Part shown: positions 1 to 8,499 of the stretch, piece by piece
How the letters are laid out: each line of letters opens with the position of its first letter
Numbering within the stretch: the stretch's first letter is position 1
Source of the DNA: Brevibacterium iodinum ATCC 49514
GTDB lineage: Bacteria > Actinomycetota > Actinomycetes > Actinomycetales > Brevibacteriaceae
Length of the DNA: 64,000 bases
Assembly (NCBI RefSeq): GCF_900169265.1
Contig: NZ_FXYX01000001.1
Coordinates: 186,001-250,000, forward strand
Reading direction: 5' to 3'
Notes under the pieces: model-generated
Databases searched by the model: none
Told to the model about the DNA's origin: nothing
What the model saw: only the letters and a program-made list of their open reading frames with translations
Made by a program: the position numbers and the translations under genes

Positions 1-1857
1 CTGCCCGAGGGCGACGATCTCACCGTCGAGGATGCAGTCGACATCGATACACTCGACCAGTTCCTGAAGCTCCGGGTACGTGTTCGTCATGTCATGGCCG
101 TTGCGACTGGTCAGCTCGATGCTGCTGGTGCGCTCCTCGTCACCGGGCTGCACCCTCGCCAGCGCACGGATGCCGTCCCATTTCATCTCGAAGGCCCAAT
201 CCTCGGCCTCCCGCCGGAGGGAGCCGATGTCGCCGATGCTCGCGAGCATCGGAGCCAAATCCGCCGGCAGAGCCTCCTTCTTCGCGGCTCGCTTCTTGGA
301 GGTACGCCCGGACGGCGTGCCCTTCTTCGATGAGTCGTCCGCAGCCGCCGACTGCTTCTTCGGCTCGTCCTCCATGAGGTGGATCATCCAGTTCTTCTCG
401 GGCTCCTTGTTCGGTCCGTGGTCCCCGGTGTTGAACAGGGCGAACCGCCGCACTCCCCCGAGACCGCCATCCTCGCGCCCGTGGAGGACCGCGATGATCT
501 CCTTGCCTTCTTGCCACTTCTCGACCTCGATGGTGCCTGCGTCCCAGATCTCGACGTCGCCGGCCCCGTACTCCCCTTTCGGGATCGTGCCTTCGAAACT
601 GCCGTATTCGAGGGGGTGATCCTCGGTCTGGACCGCCAGGTGGTTCTTCCCGGGGTCGGTCGGCGGTCCCTTCGGCAACGCCCAGGACACCAATACCCCA
701 TCGTGTTCGAGTCGGAAATCCCAGTGGAGGCTCCTCGCATGGTGTTCCTGGATGACGAAGGTCAGCTCGTCCCCGCTCGTTCCCTGTTTCGCTGGCACGG
801 GTTCGCTCGTGCGCTTCGGATCCCGTTTGGACCGGTAGGCCTCCAGTCGGTCGCGCTCGGCTTTCGGGGCATCGTCCGACTTCGAGTCGGCTTGGGACTC
901 CGAATCGGCCCCGGACTCCGGGGCCGAAGCTGTTCCTCCGACCGCCTCGGCGAGGGGTTCGAGAAGATCCCCGAAGTCGTCCACGCGGTCGAGGACCTCT
1001 TCGAAGCGCACCTGCTCGACGGCGGCCGGATCGTCGAATTCGTCCCACCCGCGCGGTGCGGCGACCATGGGGGTGAAGCGTCCGCGCAGAGAATACGGAG
1101 CCACCGTAGTCTTCGCCGCCGAGTTCTGCGACCAGTCGATGAGGACCTTGTCCTCCCGCAGCGTCTTCTTCATCGCAGAGACGATGAGGTTCGTGTGGTC
1201 GGCCTCCAGACTGCGGGCGAGCTCATGGGCGACATCGGAGACCTGCTGCGAGCTCACCGACCCGTCCAGCGGCGCATAGAGGTGGACGCCTTTCGATCCG
1301 CTGGTCACCGGGTAGACCTCCAGGTCCATGCCCTCGAGAAGTTCGCGCACGAGCTGGGCCACCTCGATGCAGTCGGCCAGGCCTCGTCCGGGGCCCGGGT
1401 CCAGGTCGAAGACCATCCGGTCGGGGAATCGGGTCTCCGAGTCGATCGTGCCGGGGTCCTTCGCTCCCGCGCTCACCCTCCACTGGGGCACATGGACCTC
1501 GAGCGCGGCCATCTGCGTGAGATAGGTCAGGGTCGCAAGATCGTTGACCAGGGGATAGCGTTTGGTGCCCGTGGAGTGCCGGATCGCCCGTGTTCGGATC
1601 CACGACGGTGCGGAGTCCGGGAGGTTCTTCTCGAAGAACACATCCCCGGGGTCATCGGGAGTGCCGACGCCGTCGACCCAACGTTTGCGCGTGGCGATCC
1701 TGTCCCGGGCATGGCGGATGAGGTGCGGGGCGATCCTGGCGCAGTAGTCGAGGATCTCACCCTTCGTCGTGCCGGTCTCCGGGTAGAGAACCTTGTCCAG
1801 ATTGCTCAATGTCAGTCGATGGCCGTCGACCGTGACCTTCTGCTCGTGACCTGCCAC
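1..1857 (-). CDS. ligD: ATP-dependent DNA ligase LigD (polymerase, phosphoesterase and start of ligase domain), 3' end outside window
   Basis: This is the multifunctional repair enzyme of bacterial non-homologous end joining; with Ku it fills, trims and seals double-strand breaks. The frame is open from a GTG at 1857, preceded by GAGGAGG, to the left edge (about 619 codons). The N-terminal primase-polymerase domain shows the metal-binding DLDPGP at about residues 151-156. A 3'-phosphoesterase domain at about 365-520 carries QEHHARSLHWDFRLEHDG with its catalytic His/Asp residues. A Ser/Lys/Ala-rich linker follows. The ligase domain begins with EMKWDGIRA, whose Lys at about 559 is the expected adenylation site. 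The order POL-PE-LIG matches mycobacterial LigD. The rest of the ligase domain is cut off by the window. Ku lies on the other strand near 16.2 kb. Confidence 0.95.
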   Translation of the reverse strand, partial: MAGHEQKVTVDGHRLTLSNLDKVLYPETGTTKGEILDYCARIAPHLIRHARDRIATRKRWVDGVGTPDDPGDVFFEKNLPDSAPSWIRTRAIRHSTGTKRYPLVNDLATLTYLTQMAALEVHVPQWRVSAGAKDPGTIDSETRFPDRMVFDLDPGPGRGLADCIEVAQLVRELLEGMDLEVYPVTSGSKGVHLYAPLDGSVSSQQVSDVAHELARSLEADHTNLIVSAMKKTLREDKVLIDWSQNSAAKTTVAPYSLRGRFTPMVAAPRGWDEFDDPAAVEQVRFEEVLDRVDDFGDLLEPLAEAVGGTASAPESGADSESQADSKSDDAPKAERDRLEAYRSKRDPKRTSEPVPAKQGTSGDELTFVIQEHHARSLHWDFRLEHDGVLVSWALPKGPPTDPGKNHLAVQTEDHPLEYGSFEGTIPKGEYGAGDVEIWDAGTIEVEKWQEGKEIIAVLHGREDGGLGGVRRFALFNTGDHGPNKEPEKNWMIHLMEDEPKKQSAAADDSSKKGTPSGRTSKKRAAKKEALPADLAPMLASIGDIGSLRREAEDWAFEMKWDGIRALARVQPGDEERTSSIELTSRNGHDMTNTYPELQELVECIDVDCILDGEIVALGQ

Positions 1858-2040
1858 TGAGCACCTCCTCGCGTGCGCCGTTGGTGCTGGATAGTCCTTT
1901 CACCGTACTTCGCGCCGATCATGTGCAACAGGGGGTGCGGGGCCGCCCGAGCACCCCCGGCACCGGTGAACCCCCTTGTCGCGGCTTCCGAACGGGGTTA
2001 GGTTTGACGGACGTCGACAATGCTGTCTGGAGGCTCTCAC

Positions 2041-2553
2041 ATGGGACATTCGCTGCACCTCACCGTCGACGGCCAGGAGCACACTCTGGTCGTGGATTCC
2101 AGAACCACTCTTCTCGATGCGCTGCGGGACCGGTTGAGGGTGATGTCCGCGAAGAAGGGCTGCGACCACGGCCAATGCGGGGCCTGCACCGTCCTCGTCG
2201 ACGGTCGTCGGCTCAACTCGTGCCTGGCGCTCGCGCTCACCCACGACGGCGCCGAGGTCATGACCGCCGACGGTCTGGCCCCCGAGGGTGAACTCTCCAC
2301 TCTGCATCGGGCGTTCCTCGCCCACGACGCGTTCCAGTGCGGGTACTGCACCCCGGGCCAAGTCTGTTCGGCCGCAGGCATGCTGGCCGAGGCCGCCGAC
2401 AACGCACCGAGCGTGGTCACCGAAGACCTCGAGGGGCCCGTGGAGCTGTCCGAGGAGGAGATCCGCGAGCGGATGAGCGGGAACCTCTGCCGCTGCGGAG
2501 CCTATGTCAACATCGTCGCGGCCGTGAGCCGAGCCGCAGAGGAGTCACGATGA
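2041..2553 (+). CDS. [2Fe-2S] subunit of a xanthine dehydrogenase-family molybdenum hydroxylase (PaoA/YagT type)
   Basis: This small electron-transfer subunit carries two [2Fe-2S] clusters that pass electrons from the molybdenum site towards FAD. A plant-ferredoxin-like N-terminus has CDHGQCGAC plus a later Cys. The C-terminal all-helical domain has CGYCTPGQ and CRCGAY. At 170 residues the length is normal for the subunit. I chose the ATG at 2041 because GGAGG sits about 7 bases upstream; an in-frame ATG at 2020 has no such site. It is the first gene of a coupled operon: its TGA overlaps the ATG of the FAD subunit. Order and fusion state match the aldehyde-oxidising PaoABC (YagTSR) family, but the substrate cannot be read from sequence. 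Confidence 0.93.
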   Translation: MGHSLHLTVDGQEHTLVVDSRTTLLDALRDRLRVMSAKKGCDHGQCGACTVLVDGRRLNSCLALALTHDGAEVMTADGLAPEGELSTLHRAFLAHDAFQCGYCTPGQVCSAAGMLAEAADNAPSVVTEDLEGPVELSEEEIRERMSGNLCRCGAYVNIVAAVSRAAEESR

Positions 2554-3589
2554 ATCCCTTCGACTACGAACGCGCAGCCGATGCCGCCGGAGCCGTCACA
2601 ACTGTCACCGATCGTCCCGATGCGGTGTTCCTGGCCGGCGGCACGAACCTCGTCGATCATCTCAAACTGGGCGTCGCAGAACCGGATCTCGTCGTCGACA
2701 TCAATCCTCTCGAGCTCACGGAGGTCGAGGCACTCGATGACGGGGGCCTGCGGATCGGTGCGATGGTGCGCAACAGCGACGCCGCCGCCGACCCGCGCAT
2801 CCGATGCGACTACCCGATGCTCTCACGTGCCCTGCTCTCCGGTGCGTCCGGTCAGCTGCGCAACGCGGCCACGATGGGCGGGAATCTGCTGCAGCGCACG
2901 CGGTGCGTGTACTTCCAGGACACCTCGACCCCCTGCAACAAACGCGAGCCCGGTGCCGGCTGCTCGGCCATCGGCGGCTACACCCGCTACCACGCGATCC
3001 TCGGTGCCTCAGCGGACTGCGTGGCCACGCATCCCTCCGATATGGCCGTCGCTCTGACCGCACTCGATGCCACAGTCGTCGTCCTCGGCGCGACCGGTGA
3101 GCGCCGGATCCCGGTCACCGAGCTTCACCGGCTGCCCGGGGATCGCCCGGAGCAGGACACCGTCCTCGAGCATGGTGAACTCATCACGGCACTCGAGCTC
3201 CCTCCCCCGCGGCCCGGCGCCTCGACGTACCGGAAGATCCGCGACCGCGCCTCCTACGCCTTCGCTCTCGTCTCCGTCGCTGCCCGAGTCGACGTCGACA
3301 CCGCAGGGCACGCGCCGGTCATCCGTGAAGCCGCGATCGCCCTCGGCGGCGTCGCCCACAAACCCTGGCGTGCCCGCGCCGCCGAGGCGGTGCTGCGGGG
3401 GGGGGGGCGGAACCGACTGCCGAGACGTTCCTGGCAGCAGCCGACGCCGAGCTCGAGGCGGCGGAACCCCTCGACGGCAACCGCTTCAAGGTCCAAATGA
3501 CACGCGGATCGATCAGCACCGTGCTCGCCGAGCTCACCGGAGCCCCGGAAGTTCTGCCGGAATCGACCACGGGGGACACTCATGAGTGA
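2550..3589 (+). pseudogene. FAD-binding subunit of the molybdenum hydroxylase (PaoB/YagS type), frame broken at a poly-G run
   Basis: The FAD-binding middle subunit starts at an ATG overlapping the previous stop. FAD-binding signatures FLAGGTNL and ATMGGNLLQRTRC are present. Cys residues in PCNKREPGAGC and DCVATHPSD match the insertion that holds an extra [4Fe-4S] cluster in PaoB. As written, the frame passes through eleven G at 3397-3407 into an unrelated Arg/Ser-rich tail and stops at 3500. Moving to the frame reached by one extra G (or two fewer) restores a family-like C-terminus, with TFLAAADAELEAAE and GNRFKVQMTRGSISTVL, ending at TGA 3587-3589. That end overlaps the next start by 8 bases, which supports the restored frame. 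The break may be a sequencing slip, a real mutation or a switchable tract. Confidence 0.85.
3397..3407. repeat. Eleven-G homopolymer inside the FAD-subunit gene
   Basis: The run of eleven G is followed by CGG. I noticed no comparable run elsewhere in the window. It is exactly where the coding frame is lost. Long G tracts slip readily in replication and in sequencing. Confidence 0.95.
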
Positions 3590-5654
3590 CCTGCTCACGA
3601 CCACAGCCGTCGGTACCCATCAGGTCCGCCTCGACGGCCCCGCCAAGGTCCGCGGCCTCGCCCCCTACGCCTACGAGCACCCCCTCGACTATCCGCTCTT
3701 CCTCTACCCGCTGCAGGCGAAGATCGCCCGTGGGCGGGCAGCGCACATCGACCCTTCCGCAGCCGAAGCTGCGGAGGGAGTGGTGCATGTGCTCACCCAC
3801 GACAACGCCCCCGAGCTGGCGGACACGGATGACGGTGAGCTCGCGATCCTGCGCTCTGCTGAGATCGGATTCCGAGGCCAGTACCTCGGTGCCGTCATCG
3901 CCACCACTCCCGAGCAGGCCCGCCACGCAGCGAGCCTCATCGAGATCACCTATGTGCAGGACGATCACGACGTCGAGCTGCGCGAGGATCACCCTGCTTC
4001 CCAGGAACCGGAGTCGGGCAGCGGGGATGTGCGCACAGGCGATGTCGACACAGCCCTCGCTGAGGCGGCCGTATCCATCGATGAGCGCTACAGCACCCCC
4101 ATGGAGCACAACAATCCCATGGAACCGCATACCACCGTCGCCCTCTGGGACGGAGACGAACTGACCCTGTGGACCTCGACGCAGGGCGTGCACCCCGCAC
4201 GCGCGACATTGGCGCCGATCCTCGGGGTGGAGCAGGAGAAGATCCGCATCATCTCCCCGCACGTCGGCGGCGGCTTCGGCTCCAAGGGCGTCCCCCACGC
4301 GGACATGATGCTCGCTGTCCTCGCGGCGCAGGTGGTGCCGGGTCGACCCGTGAAATATGCCGTGACCCGGCAGCAGATGTTCTCGATCACCGGCTATCGA
4401 GCTCCGACCCTGCAGCACATCCGTCTGGGCGCGAGAGCCGACGGCACGCTCACGGCCTTCGCTTATGATGCGATCTCCATGTCCTCGCAGACCAAGGAGT
4501 TCCCCGAGGAGTCGACGAAGCCGGGCCGCATGATGTACGCAGGCGACAACCGCCGCATCACCCAGCGAGTGGTTCCGCTCGACGTGCCGGTGCCCTCCTG
4601 GATGCGTGCTCCCGGCGAGGCTTCAGGCATGGTCGGACTCGAAATCGCCATGGACGAACTCGCAGTGGCCGCCGGCCTCGACCCCATCGAGCTGCGGGTG
4701 CGCAATGACCCGACCACGGACCCGGACACCGGACTGCCGTTCAACCAGCGCCGCCTCGTCGACTGTCTGCGAGAAGGAGCAGACCGTTTCGGCTGGGAGA
4801 AGCGGAATCCGCAGCCGCGCGCCCGGCGGGAGAACGGCTGGTTCATCGGCATGGGCGTGGCCTCTGCGACCTACCCGGCAGGCAGGCAGCCGGGCTCTGT
4901 CGCGCGGATCCGCCGCACTCCCGAAGGCTTTGAGGTCTCGATCGGTGCCGCCGATCTGGGCACCGGGACGTGGACCGTCCTGTCTCAGACTGCCGCGGAC
5001 GCTCTCGGCGTTCCCATCGGGCAAGTCGAGCTGCGAATCGGCGACACCGCGCTGCCGAACGCGACTGTGGCCGGCTCATCCACGGGACTGGCGAGTTGGA
5101 GCACGGCGATCGTCACCGCAGCCCAGGAGCTCCGTTCCGAGCACGGAGCCGATCCTGCCATCGGCGCCGAGGCCCATGGTGAGGCCGAGGCCAATCCAGC
5201 GGCGGAGAAGTTCGCCCTACACTCTTTCGGAGCCCATTTCGCCGAGGTCCGCATCCAGCCGACCACCGGTGAGATCCGACTGAGGCGCATGTTCGGCATG
5301 TTCTCCGCCGGTCGGATCGTCAACCCGACCACCGCACGCTCACAGTTCATCGGCGGCATGACCATGGGCGTCGGGATGGCTCTGCATGAGAAGGGCGAGC
5401 TCGACCCGCGCTTCGGTCACGTAGTCAACCACGACCTCGCGGAGTATCACGTGCCCGTCAACGCCGACATCACCGACATCGAGGCAGATTGGCTCGATGA
5501 GAAGGACCCGCTGGCCGGTCCCCTCGGCGCGCGCGGCGTCGGTGAGATCGGCATCGTCGGTGCCGCAGCCGCGATCGCGAACGCAGCCTTCAACGCCACC
5601 GGAGTCCGAGTCCGCGATCTGCCGATCTTCGGCGACGCGTTCCTGCCGACGTGA
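3582..5654 (+). CDS. Molybdopterin-binding catalytic subunit of xanthine dehydrogenase-family enzyme (PaoC/YagR type)
   Basis: The large subunit binds the molybdenum cofactor and hydroxylates the substrate, probably an aldehyde or N-heterocycle. At 690 residues it has the normal length for the separate-subunit form. Glycine-rich cofactor motifs are visible, such as HVGGGFGSKG near residue 225. The C-terminal GARGVGEIG near residue 645 contains the Glu expected to be the catalytic base. The start at 3582 overlaps the restored end of the FAD subunit, and its own TGA overlaps the GTG of the next gene, so the four genes form one coupled operon. PaoABC relatives use the cytosine-dinucleotide form of the cofactor; that this one does too is inferred from the downstream nucleotidyltransferase. 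Confidence 0.93.
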   Translation: MSDLLTTTAVGTHQVRLDGPAKVRGLAPYAYEHPLDYPLFLYPLQAKIARGRAAHIDPSAAEAAEGVVHVLTHDNAPELADTDDGELAILRSAEIGFRGQYLGAVIATTPEQARHAASLIEITYVQDDHDVELREDHPASQEPESGSGDVRTGDVDTALAEAAVSIDERYSTPMEHNNPMEPHTTVALWDGDELTLWTSTQGVHPARATLAPILGVEQEKIRIISPHVGGGFGSKGVPHADMMLAVLAAQVVPGRPVKYAVTRQQMFSITGYRAPTLQHIRLGARADGTLTAFAYDAISMSSQTKEFPEESTKPGRMMYAGDNRRITQRVVPLDVPVPSWMRAPGEASGMVGLEIAMDELAVAAGLDPIELRVRNDPTTDPDTGLPFNQRRLVDCLREGADRFGWEKRNPQPRARRENGWFIGMGVASATYPAGRQPGSVARIRRTPEGFEVSIGAADLGTGTWTVLSQTAADALGVPIGQVELRIGDTALPNATVAGSSTGLASWSTAIVTAAQELRSEHGADPAIGAEAHGEAEANPAAEKFALHSFGAHFAEVRIQPTTGEIRLRRMFGMFSAGRIVNPTTARSQFIGGMTMGVGMALHEKGELDPRFGHVVNHDLAEYHVPVNADITDIEADWLDEKDPLAGPLGARGVGEIGIVGAAAAIANAAFNATGVRVRDLPIFGDAFLPT

Positions 5655-6310
5655 GCGGCGAGACCGGGTCGACTCCTCCCAAACGACCCGTCCCCGGTCC
5701 CCCAAGAGGACTCGTCCTCGCCGCCGGAGCGGGGCGACGCCTCGGCCGAGGGCCGAAGGCACTGCTGGTGCGGGAGGATGGGCTCACCCTGGTGGAGTCG
5801 ATGGTCCTCGCCCTGCTCGACGGTGGCTGCCGGGACGTCACAGTCGTCACCGGAGCCTGCAGCGAGCAGGTCGCGCGCCTGCTGGCCGGGTGTGACCGCG
5901 TGTCCGTCGCGTTCAACCCTGACTGGTCTTCGGGTATGGGTTCCTCGCTGCGCCGCGGCCTGCAGGCGATCGGCCCCGGACCCGACGTCATGGTCACACC
6001 TGTGGACCGTCCCGGAATCTGTGCGGCGGAAGTCGCTCGTCTCATCGCCGCCCATCGTCCCCGTGCGATCACTGCTGCGGGCCACTGTGATGCGAATGGG
6101 TCGCTGCGCCGCGGTCACCCTGTGCTCTTCGACGAGAGCTGGACGAGCCAGGCGGCGGCCGCCGCGCACGGCGACGTCGGTGCCCGCGACCTGCTCGAGA
6201 CGCGCAGAGCTGTCGTCGACCTCGTCGACTGCTCCGACCTCGACGACGGGGCCGATGTCGATGTGCCCGAGGATCTGCACAGGCTGACAGTCGTCAGTTC
6301 TCGCGATTAG
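5651..6310 (+). CDS. MobA-like nucleotidyltransferase, probable molybdenum cofactor cytidylyltransferase (MocA type)
   Basis: The protein (219 residues) opens with the nucleotidyltransferase motif LAAGAGRRLGRGPKALL near residues 20-36, followed by a TPVDRPG metal-binding segment near 117. Enzymes of this type attach CMP or GMP to molybdopterin. The gene is translationally coupled (GTGA overlap) to the hydroxylase subunits, and XdhC-family partners of such enzymes occur in the same pathway. A MocA role, making molybdopterin cytosine dinucleotide for the upstream enzyme, is therefore the best inference. The GTG start at 5651 is chosen for the overlap. Confidence 0.85.
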   Translation: MSGETGSTPPKRPVPGPPRGLVLAAGAGRRLGRGPKALLVREDGLTLVESMVLALLDGGCRDVTVVTGACSEQVARLLAGCDRVSVAFNPDWSSGMGSSLRRGLQAIGPGPDVMVTPVDRPGICAAEVARLIAAHRPRAITAAGHCDANGSLRRGHPVLFDESWTSQAAAAAHGDVGARDLLETRRAVVDLVDCSDLDDGADVDVPEDLHRLTVVSSRD

Positions 6311-6373
6311 CTCTGGGTTGTCGTGAACAACTCGGCCGGAGTCGACCTGAAGTGCTGTGAGCAGAGTCGGGTC

Positions 6374-7084
6374 TCATCGAAGGCTCTGCATAAAGCTGCT
6401 GAAGCCTCCCTCCGCGCGTCCCTCCAGACGGGCCGAGGTGAGAACCCGGCAGGTATCGGTGCGTCTCACGTTTCCCCCCGCGCCGAGCACTGCAGCAACG
6501 GTTGCGGCATCTTCGCCAAGTGGCAGCTGAGGCATGCCGCCGATGATGTTGAGATACGAGCCTCGAATGCCCAGGTTCGCGCCGAACACGTAGGGGTGGT
6601 CCTCAAGTAACGTGTGGTGAGAGTGCCATTTCGCGATCAGCGCTGCCGACCCAGTATCAGGTCGCGGCGACACTGTGCCGACTAGGCAGTCGCTTCCGGC
6701 TTCCGCCAAGGCAAGATGCGTCGTCAGCCAGTGAGTGGGAACTCTGCTGTCCGCATCGGTGAACGCAATCCATGTCAGGTCGAAGTTGACATCACGATCA
6801 GCTTCAACCATCTGCTTGAAGTGATTCCAGGCGAAATTCCGGGCACTGCCCACGTTCTTGAACGACGTCTCAAGTATCGTGACTTGTGGATGCTGTTCGG
6901 CGAAGTCTGCGACGCGGCTCACCGTTTCGTCGGTACAGGCGTCGGCCACGACGAGGATTCGAGTGGACAATGGCGCGAGCCCATCAGGGACCTGAGCACA
7001 CGCTTGGGCCACCGAGTCGAGACAGCCGAGGATCTCGTCTTGTTCATTGTGAGCCGGGATGACAATGCCCAAGTGCGTGATCAC
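6374..7084 (-). CDS. Family 2 glycosyltransferase
   Basis: This 236-residue cytosolic GT-A fold enzyme begins GIVIPAHNEQDEI, has VVADACTDET at about 46-54 and the metal/nucleotide-sugar motif DADSR at about 110-114. A likely catalytic region follows with LGEDAATVAAV near residue 200. No membrane helices are visible. The GTG start overlaps the stop of the upstream deacetylase-methyltransferase gene (GTGA), so it is the last gene of a three-gene coupled operon. It probably transfers a sugar onto, or builds, the glycan that the partner enzymes deacetylate and methylate. Donor and acceptor are unknown. Confidence 0.88.
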   Translation of the reverse strand: MITHLGIVIPAHNEQDEILGCLDSVAQACAQVPDGLAPLSTRILVVADACTDETVSRVADFAEQHPQVTILETSFKNVGSARNFAWNHFKQMVEADRDVNFDLTWIAFTDADSRVPTHWLTTHLALAEAGSDCLVGTVSPRPDTGSAALIAKWHSHHTLLEDHPYVFGANLGIRGSYLNIIGGMPQLPLGEDAATVAAVLGAGGNVRRTDTCRVLTSARLEGRAEGGFSSFMQSLR

Positions 7085-8499
7085 TCAACGGCTTCCGCAG
7101 GGAGGAAATCGTCAGTTTTGTCCACCGTCACGATATCGAGACGATACTCGGCCTCGGAGCGAAAATCGGTCCGCAGTCGGGGCCAGTAGTCCAGGCACGC
7201 GTCATGGACTTCATCGGCGGTCAGAGGCCAATCTTCGATGTCACCCTTCCAATGACAGAGAACGAGCACAAAGCGCGATGGGGTTGATTCATCAATGCGT
7301 TCCAACGTTCGTTGCAGCTGTGCACGTGTCAGATAGAAGCCGGTCTCTGAGAGGACGACGCAGTCGAAATGCCCTTCGGGCCATTCGTATGGGACAGTGG
7401 CGTGCAGGAAGGCTATTTCGGTTGCAGTGGTCGTCTGCAGACGTTTCGCTGTTTTCAGCGCCTCGCAGCTGGCATCGACAGCTGTCACTCTGACGCTGTA
7501 AGCGGCAAGCTCTCGAGTCAAAGCGCCGACTGAACAACCGATCTCGAGAATGTGGGAGAACGAGGTCGACGGGAGGTGGGACACAAGGGTCTCGCGTTTG
7601 GCGATTTCGTATTCGGAGTCCCACACCGTCCACGGATCGCTCCGTTCTCTGTGCACATCATCGAACACCGCCGACGCAGTGGACGCATCATTGATCCGCG
7701 AGCCTATTCCCTCCTGACCAGAGCTCGGCGATGCCTCACCGGATCTGAAATCCGTGATCACGAAAGTATCGTGGCTCCGGATGAAGTGTTCCAAATGGGC
7801 GCTGGTGAGGATCGCTTCGTCCCCGTGCTGATCCGACAGCGCTTCTGTCTGCGACGGGTAACACGCGAGCAGAGCGTTTCGATCGAGACCTTGTGGGTCG
7901 GCTAAGGTCTGCCAGGCCTGCCACCGAGGGTCTGTGGGAGCAGCCCAGTGCCAGAACCAGATGGGATATTCGAGCACTACGGCATGATGTGATCGCCCGA
8001 TGTCCAGCGCCGCGGCGCCCACCGCCTCGTGGTCACAGTGCCCATCCCGGCTGTAAGGCGCAACGAGTGTCACCGGCCCATGTGATCGTGCGATCTCCTG
8101 TCGGATCACGTCTCTGATCTTGCTTGAATATTCGGGCAGTTGACCGTCGGGCAGATCGAGAAAACGACTGGAGTGCGCCTTGTCGAAGGTGCTCAGCGCA
8201 CGATCGAACTCCTCCAGACGGATGCTTTTGAGCTGATCGCCGGTATACGTCGGTGACTCAGGGTGCGATTTTTCGCCTGCGCTGAAGAGTAGGACTTTCA
8301 GCTGGCAGCTCCACTCATCGGCACGTGCGAGCAGCGCAGCGGCTCCCAGCGCTTCATCGTCTGGGTGTGCGGCAAGGACGATGATGGTTCCGCCTGTGGC
8401 GATTGTGCTCTCTGGAAACGCCGGAAGATCAAGGGCACCCGCCTGCACCCAGGCATCTTCTCTGGTGCTGCGGTCTTGGTGGCTAAACCTCATCGACAT
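7081..8499 (-). CDS. PIG-L family deacetylase fused to a NodS-like SAM methyltransferase
   Basis: This is a two-domain protein of about 472 residues. Residues 35-250 form a PIG-L/LmbE zinc deacetylase with AAHPDDEALG at 43-52 and a second metal motif HCDHEAVG at about 154-161; such enzymes remove acetyl from N-acetylglucosaminyl groups. Residues 285-460 form a class I methyltransferase with LEIGCSVGALTREL near 318 and VTAVDAS, resembling the NodS N-methyltransferases of lipo-chitooligosaccharide synthesis. The start is ATG 8499 or 8493, both inside the end of the upstream gene; an earlier in-frame ATG would overlap that gene by over 120 bases. The fusion suggests deacetylation of an amino sugar followed by methylation. 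Substrate unknown. Confidence 0.88.
   Translation of the reverse strand: MSMRFSHQDRSTREDAWVQAGALDLPAFPESTIATGGTIIVLAAHPDDEALGAAALLARADEWSCQLKVLLFSAGEKSHPESPTYTGDQLKSIRLEEFDRALSTFDKAHSSRFLDLPDGQLPEYSSKIRDVIRQEIARSHGPVTLVAPYSRDGHCDHEAVGAAALDIGRSHHAVVLEYPIWFWHWAAPTDPRWQAWQTLADPQGLDRNALLACYPSQTEALSDQHGDEAILTSAHLEHFIRSHDTFVITDFRSGEASPSSGQEGIGSRINDASTASAVFDDVHRERSDPWTVWDSEYEIAKRETLVSHLPSTSFSHILEIGCSVGALTRELAAYSVRVTAVDASCEALKTAKRLQTTTATEIAFLHATVPYEWPEGHFDCVVLSETGFYLTRAQLQRTLERIDESTPSRFVLVLCHWKGDIEDWPLTADEVHDACLDYWPRLRTDFRSEAEYRLDIVTVDKTDDFLPAEAVE

Noticed and set aside
379-1860. Long plus-strand open frame of 493 codons
   Set aside because: It is antisense to the clear LigD gene, has Arg/Gly-rich shadow composition and no family signature.
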